Source: Lineus longissimus (lineage: Eukaryota > Nemertea > Pilidiophora > Heteronemertea > Lineidae). Taken from it: a stretch of 64,000 nt of DNA. Of the stretch, positions 61,944 to 64,000 are shown one piece after another (the stretch's first letter is position 1; every line of letters starts with the position of its first letter). A program made the translations under genes and the position numbers. Under the pieces are notes generated by a model. The model was not told the origin of the DNA. It made no database searches and worked only from the letters and a program-made list of their open reading frames with translations. The stretch is taken from assembly GCF_910592395.1 (NCBI RefSeq), contig NC_088310.1, forward strand, positions 15,571,501-15,635,500. Direction: 5' to 3'.

Positions 61944-62130
61944 AAAAGAGTAAAGACTGAATATGGCGGCATGAGATCGGTGCGATCTCGCGGGATCGGT
62001 CAGGGCGCCGCCTGGCGGCCGAGCTGTTAACTCAGTTCTCCCTTTAGAAAATTAAAGGGATACTCTTGTGTTTGAGCCCAAATGGAGTAACATGCAAAAG
62101 TGTTCCATAGGTAAGTTTGAATGACACAAA
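61944..62130 (-). repeat. Right inverted terminal repeat of DIRS element 3
   Basis: Inverted match to 55769-55978; ends GTAAGTTTGAATGACACAAA. Confidence 0.85.
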
Positions 62131-62689
62131 ATGAAAAATTATCAAAATATATTCGGCCAGATGTGAAAACAATATTTCCTCTGTGGACCGAGGTATAAAG
62201 GAATGAAGTTTTAACTTCCCGATGACCTCATTCGCTTAATGTAGGTCGAATCGCGCTGATTTTTGGTTTCTGAGTTTATCTTGGGTTATGCCTAATTTAG
62301 CAGCGTCAACGAAGTGCCTAGGCCTTGCGGTTACAAAATGCCCAAAAGTGACATGGAAGGAAGGACAGACACCATTCTCTAAGTAATATTACCAGCTTTG
62401 CTGACTTTGTCAGCCGAGCTAAAAACAAAGGTAAACATGGTGGACTTACAAGAAATACTACGATTTGTAAAAAGGGGGCACCCAAAGGGGAGAGGCACAG
62501 AATAACTCTCAAGAGTCCTAGGGGGCTTAACCCTAAGACATCCGGATGGGGCGAGTGTGTAGGCATGATAGCCCAGACAAATGTCTATGTCCCCCCTTTT
62601 TTTGAAAATCAGGGGGCGGAAGACACCCGGAGAGAGAGAAATTCGATGAGTGGGGCACAGAATAACTCTGACAAGGAGTGGTTTTTTGC

Positions 62690-63130
62690 AAGAAAACATG
62701 GGACAAATTCCAGGACCGCGCCCCTCTCATTAAAAGCCAATTTATCAAAGGCTGAAGGATGGAGCTAATTGGACCGTCTCTGTGCCGTGGCAAGAGCCAA
62801 CAGAAAGACGGTCTTTATGGTCAGATGTTTAAAATCTGCCTGGTGCATAGGATGCGAATGGGAACTTCATGAGAGCCCTTAGCAACACCGAGAAATCCCA
62901 TTTGGGGGTACACTAAATGGAGCAAGGCCGCCCCAGAGACACATTGCGAAGCAAAGATGAGACAGCGTCATCCCAAGACGGTTGCCAGGAATTGGTCAAC
63001 TTTAAAGTGACCGAAATGGCAGAGCAATAGCCCTCTACTCCTTGAACCAAAAAAATTCTGCACTGAGAATAAGAAATTCAAGAAGTCGAGGAAATTTGGA
63101 ATAGGGGGTGCGACCGGAGAAATTCCGTGC
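62690..63130 (-). pseudogene. Tyrosine recombinase remnant of the outer DIRS element
   Basis: Matches 17925-18350 of DIRS element 2 at nucleotide level (TTTATCAAAGGCT, GTCAGATGTTTAAAATCTGCCT, GCATCATGGGATGACGG-like text), but with many indels. At about 63137 it jumps to text equivalent to 18860, so about 520 bp of recombinase/RNase H junction are deleted. No frame longer than about 60 codons. Confidence 0.65.
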
Positions 63131-63139
63131 CCCCTATAC

Positions 63140-64000
63140 CTCGTCCCCCTTGTCTCCGAATATAAGCGACCACCGTTGACGTGATGTGAAGGCCCTCACG
63201 GCCAGGATGACAGCCTGCATCATGAGAATATTGACTGAGAGAAGTGAATCCTCCGCTGACCACGTGCCCTTAGTGGTCAGGTCCCCTTCATTTAGAGGGG
63301 CGCCCCAGCTATAGAGAGATGCGTCCGTGAACAGGGAGGGGAGAGAGGACTGAGCTGCACTCCGCGGAGGAGCTCCGTTCGGACCCCCAGAAACACCAGA
63401 CCTCCTTCAGGAGGGATTTCGGAATAGAAATCCGACGATCGAGAGGATACAAAAAAGGACGCCAACTCGAAAGGAGGCAGAGCTGGAGGGGGTGCATGTA
63501 CAGGCAGCCGAAAGGGACCTGGTCTGCCGCCGAATTGAGCAGTCCCAGCAGACAGGAATTGCCAGGCCGAGCGACAACCTCGACGGCGAAAAATCTTGAT
63601 CAGAGACCGGATCTTGAGAATCTGGTCCTGAGGAGGGGACATGAGGCCCTCTCGTGTGCGAAAGCGCACCCTCACAAAGACATAGTCCTGAGACGATTCT
63701 AGCTCGGACTTGTCTAAATTGAGGAGCCACCCCGCTCGTCTGAAGCAGGACATTGGCTAGCCTGCCCGGATGGCGTCAAGACTGGTAACGAAGCAACCAG
63801 TCATCTATATAGCTGTAGCAATGGAGCTTGAAGCGCATGGCGTGAAAAGGTGCAGCGAACGCCTTGACGACTGTGGTGAAAATAAGCAGAGAGGAAGCCA
63901 GGCCATAAGGAAAGGCCTGAAACTGAAAGACCTTTCTTTAGAAGTACAAGCGAAGGAATGATTGAAAATCTGGATGGATAGGAATGTGAAAATAGGCGTC
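63140..64000 (-). pseudogene. RT-RNase H remnant of the outer DIRS element, cut by window end
   Basis: RNase H text near 63150-63340, then RAGWLLNLDKSELESSQDYV, VRVRFRTREGLMSPP and the motif C YIDDW (about 63800). Corresponds to 18860-19740 of DIRS element 2. Several frameshifts. The 5' part of RT, gag and the other terminus lie beyond the window. Confidence 0.75.

Larger units (their letters stand above)
55769..62130 (-). mobile_element. DIRS element 3, about 6.4 kb, both ends present
   Basis: Inverted terminal repeats 55769-55978 and 61944-62130, internal complementary region 56029-56114, and gag, pol, recombinase on minus. It sits in repeat A between ...AAGTAAAAATG and ATGAAAAATT; the unoccupied site is seen at 37360-37385 (AAGTAAAAATGAAAAATTATC). 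Only ATG is shared at the borders, fitting the lack of long target duplication in DIRS elements. Defects: G7-run frameshift (59196-59202), a deletion in the RT fingers at about 59095, and a TAA in the recombinase. Confidence 0.9.
50372..62424 (+). repeat. Repeat family A copy, split by three later insertions
   Basis: Starts AACAAGAGGCCCAAGGGCCTG at 50371 and ends GTCAGCCGAGCTAAAAA at 62408-62424. Its own sequence is 50372-51204, 55338-55768 and 62131-62424, about 1.55 kb in total; the joins match the uninterrupted copies (for example CAGAATCATGCCG at 36936). Confidence 0.75.
49935..64000 (-). mobile_element. DIRS element (family 2), interrupted by repeat A, runs off window
   Basis: The left terminus 49935-50371 matches the left end and internal complementary region of DIRS element 2 (GGTCAGACTTTTGCATGTG, CACACCCGAGGAAAAAT, GTAGCTACACCTAGG). 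It stops in CCCTTTGAACAA at 50371 and resumes at 62426 with ACAAAGGTAAACATGG, corresponding to CCCTTTGACAACAAAGGG in element 2, so the repeat A copy inserted there. The coding remains continue to the window end. Confidence 0.75.

Overview
This window comes from an animal nuclear genome, most likely a marine invertebrate. It has spliced exons with GT/AG borders, a tRNA-derived SINE family, PIF/Harbinger DNA transposons with paired SANT/Myb and transposase genes, non-LTR (LINE) fragments, and several tyrosine-recombinase (DIRS/Ngaro-type) retrotransposons. This mix fits echinoderms, hemichordates, amphioxus or some molluscs. I lean to a deuterostome but cannot fix the species. No bacterial operon, rRNA or CRISPR array is present. 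Most of the window is transposon sequence. Layout: 1-2.8 kb is one Harbinger element cut by the window edge, with two small inverted-repeat elements inside it. 3.0-4.77 kb is a second, truncated Harbinger pair whose SANT gene was split by a 667-bp LTR-like insertion. 4.77-6.8 kb holds a degenerate DIRS remnant and interspersed repeats. 7.4-9.8 kb has two opposed copies of a SINE carrying different tRNA-like heads, a Harbinger fragment and a LINE fragment. 10.8-26.1 kb is a nest: a Ngaro-like retroelement (SGNH hydrolase, a 75-bp minisatellite, gag, RT-RNase H, tyrosine recombinase) whose recombinase gene was hit by a DIRS element (minus strand), which was itself hit by a Harbinger-like element carrying only the SANT gene. 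A 1.7-kb tandem duplication at the edge preserves the empty site of that last insertion. 26-49.9 kb looks like host gene territory: six phase-compatible coding exons on the minus strand spread over 21 kb, an alternative terminal exon with polyadenylation signal, possible promoters on the plus strand, and introns filled with two related repeat families (called A and B here) that keep complementary ends. 49.9-64 kb is a deeper nest: a DIRS element (running off the window) contains a repeat A copy, which contains a LINE with a Harbinger in its tail, and also a second DIRS element about 6.4 kb long. How the parts work together: the transposons encode their own machinery (DDE transposase plus SANT DNA-binding partner; gag plus RT-RNase H plus tyrosine recombinase), but every copy here carries at least one stop, frameshift or deletion, so none looks autonomous as read. 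Two of the DIRS copies keep different parts of the gene set. The host gene product is unrecognised: acidic, charged, partly coiled-coil-like. The strongest leads for something undescribed are the covarying 5' and 3' ends of repeat families A and B, the accessory-gene-only Harbinger, and the SINE head exchange.
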